From contig JWZX01002605.1 in assembly GCA_001275005.1 (NCBI GenBank), positions 1-62,587 of the forward strand: a stretch of DNA of 62,587 bases. Direction: 5' to 3'. Below are positions 61,414-62,587 of this stretch, piece after piece. Positions within the stretch are counted from its first letter, which is position 1. The number at the start of each line of letters is the position of its first letter. The DNA is from Chrysochromulina tobinii (lineage: Eukaryota > Haptophyta > Prymnesiales > Chrysochromulinaceae). The translations under genes were made by a program, and so were the position numbers. The notes under the pieces were generated by a model. It had not been told where the DNA came from. It did not search any database and was given only the letters and a program-made list of their open reading frames with translations.

Positions 61414-62323
61414 TTGTTTAGAGTGCTAACGCCGGCTTCCCCACCCCCGTATGTCGTTTTTTGTCGTGTGTCGTTTCGGTGGAGAGGAGCTCTTACTTTA
61501 GTCACTTTAGTTCTCTAGTCTCAGTCATGTACAGGACATGTACATACACTGTCTCCTTACCACATGTGACGATGGTCCGGTCAAAGTACGGACTCCGGTC
61601 CACCTGCCGTGCTCGGCCGGGCGGAACTCCGAGCCGGGGCTGCAGTCGTTGCAATCGGCGTCGGAAGCCCAGTTGCACGTCTCGGTGCACATGGGCGGTG
61701 GACGCGGGAACCGGGAAGCGCGGGCCGCAGTCGGCGCAGTCGGTGCCGTAGATGCAGTCTGCGTACTCGGCGCCGAGCCGCCGTCGTCGCAGAGGGAGTC
61801 GGAGGTGTAGAGACGCGCCCGCTGGCGCGCCCCCCGAAGGGGACGCAAAAGAAGTCACTCGATGCCGCCGTCGCGCGACGGCGGCGGCGTCGAGAGACGA
61901 CAGTGTGAGTGTCGTGGCGCACGGCAGCTTGCCAGCCGCCTGGAGTGATTCAGTAGTGACGGTGGCCGCGCGGTGGCCTTGGTGACTGCGCGAGCGCGCG
62001 TGCCGGCTATGGCGGGCGTCGGTGGGCCCGCGGCCGGCCGGGTCGCGCGTCGGCGGCGCGATTCGCTGCGTAGCAGCGCCAGCAGAGGCGCTGTCACATG
62101 GAAGCCTCTTAGGCCGATAGAGCATTTTGGATTTCCGCGTTCGAAGAGCGACGCGCTCGCTTTTGTCCAAATGGAGCTGCACCCAATTGCTTAGAATCCA
62201 AAAATTGTACGCGACCCCCTAACGGCGGCAGCAACGCCGGCCCTGCCGCACCAGAGCTTACCTCAAAAAGGAGCTCTTTGTCAACGTGATCGTTCACGAC
62301 ACCAACCTGCAACGTTGGACGCG
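61414..62323. other. Intergenic with a degenerate Cys-module fragment
   Basis: Apart from the module fragment at 61625-61800 there is no supported gene. A 226-codon minus-strand frame (61502-62182) overlaps the fragment but is otherwise Arg/Pro/Ala-rich and looks non-coding. Confidence 0.5.
61625..61800 (-). pseudogene. Frame-broken fragment of the GTDCxDCG Cys module
   Basis: On the minus strand one frame gives LCDDGG, the next gives AEYADCIYGTDCADCGPRFP, and the first frame resumes with PPMCTETCNWASDADCNDC. Compared with the intact module in the gene at 1-7479 (GLCDDGGPGAEY ... YGTDCADCG) one base is missing near 61778, so the module is interrupted. It could also be the end of a gene with unrecognised introns. 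The sequence is otherwise close to the intact copy. Confidence 0.5.
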
Positions 62324-62587
62324 ATGAGGTCGGTAGCAGGAGCAGGCGGCGGCGGAGGCAGCGGCAGCGGCAGCGGCAGCGGCAGCGGCACCGGCACCGG
62401 CAGCGGCAGCGGCAGCAGCCGAGCCACGCTCAGCTTCGCTTCAAGCGGTCTCTGGTGTGACAGGCCGGGCACCATTCAGCTATCCAACGCGTCCACGCGG
62501 TTCAATCGATGCAGCACGCACCGTCGCCGCCATCTGAACGCATCCTGCGTCGTCGACAACATGCGCTGCAAGATGTTGCGCCACGCC
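62324..62587 (+). CDS. Possible 5' end of a Gly/Ser-rich protein running off the right edge
   Basis: An open plus-strand frame from ATG 62324 to the window end (88 codons, no stop). It starts with a Gly/Ser run encoded by a GGCAGC microsatellite (about 62345-62420), then a more complex segment with several Cys (LWCDRPGTIQLSNAS, CSTHRRRHLNASC, MRCKM) and two N-x-S/T sites. The in-frame upstream stop is at 62192-62194. The repeat would also be open in other frames, so this call is weak. Confidence 0.3.
   Translation, partial: MRSVAGAGGGGGSGSGSGSGSGTGTGSGSGSSRATLSFASSGLWCDRPGTIQLSNASTRFNRCSTHRRRHLNASCVVDNMRCKMLRHA

Noticed and set aside
61502-62182. 226-codon minus-strand frame as an intact gene
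   Set aside because: Only a short internal stretch resembles a real module, and that module needs a second frame to be complete; the rest is Arg/Pro-rich.
1-62587. CRISPR arrays, bacterial operons, rRNA or tRNA genes
   Set aside because: Spliceosomal introns and eukaryotic gene content rule out a bacterial context; no direct-repeat/spacer array and no convincing tRNA or rRNA sequence was found by eye.

Overview
The window is a gene-dense, very GC-rich nuclear segment from a eukaryote, most likely a unicellular alga of the haptophyte type (Emiliania/Prymnesium/Chrysochromulina-like). The evidence is GT-AG introns, eukaryote-only genes (DBR1 lariat debranching enzyme, Mic10, Pho88/SND3, F-box, U-box, MYND), huge secreted IPT/TIG and REJ proteins with proline-rich linkers, and a small Cys module (C-D-D-G-G ... 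GTDCxDCG) that I associate with such algae. The assignment to haptophytes is inference; another complex-plastid alga is possible.

Layout. 1-7479 (minus): a large secreted/membrane IPT/TIG + REJ protein that runs off the left edge without a stop. 7782-9335 (plus): Sel1-repeat/U-box protein. 9888-11324 (minus): MYND-finger protein. 11894-12850 (minus): rhomboid-like protein lacking the catalytic serine. 12866-14953 (minus): EGF + exostosin (GT47) glycosyltransferase. About 15020-18323 (plus): kelch-repeat single-pass membrane protein with one 220-bp intron. 18549-20319 (plus): multi-EGF membrane protein with an unresolved frame change. 20822-21859 (plus): F-box-like protein. 22530-27059 (minus): 1509-residue coiled coil. 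27315-27938 (plus): 2H cyclic phosphodiesterase. 28328-29308 (plus): small coiled coil. 29649-31302 (plus): DBR1 in two exons. 31815-33560 (plus): second Sel1/U-box paralogue with a damaged or unresolved 5' end. 34233-57373 (minus): one giant gene of four exons encoding about 7600 residues. 57613-58188 (minus): Pho88/SND3. 58340-58908 (plus): four-exon Mic10. 59281-61413 (minus): fusion of a TcdA-type tRNA t6A dehydratase with a TatD nuclease. The right end holds a degenerate Cys-module fragment and the start of a possible Gly/Ser-rich gene.

Two themes stand out. First, cell-surface biology: two enormous secreted proteins, a GT47 enzyme, kelch and EGF membrane proteins make up more than half of the window. 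Second, intron gain: four intron positions in two unrelated genes (DBR1 and the giant gene) hold 70-89 bp phase-0 introns. Each is flanked by 13-28 bp direct repeats spanning the splice sites and carries CTGATGACC-like or CTGAGTACC-like repeats. One is present as two adjacent copies that I read as identical. This looks like a family of introner-like or duplication-born introns and is the most novel signal here. All exon joins were read by eye from the sequence; no transcript or database evidence was available.
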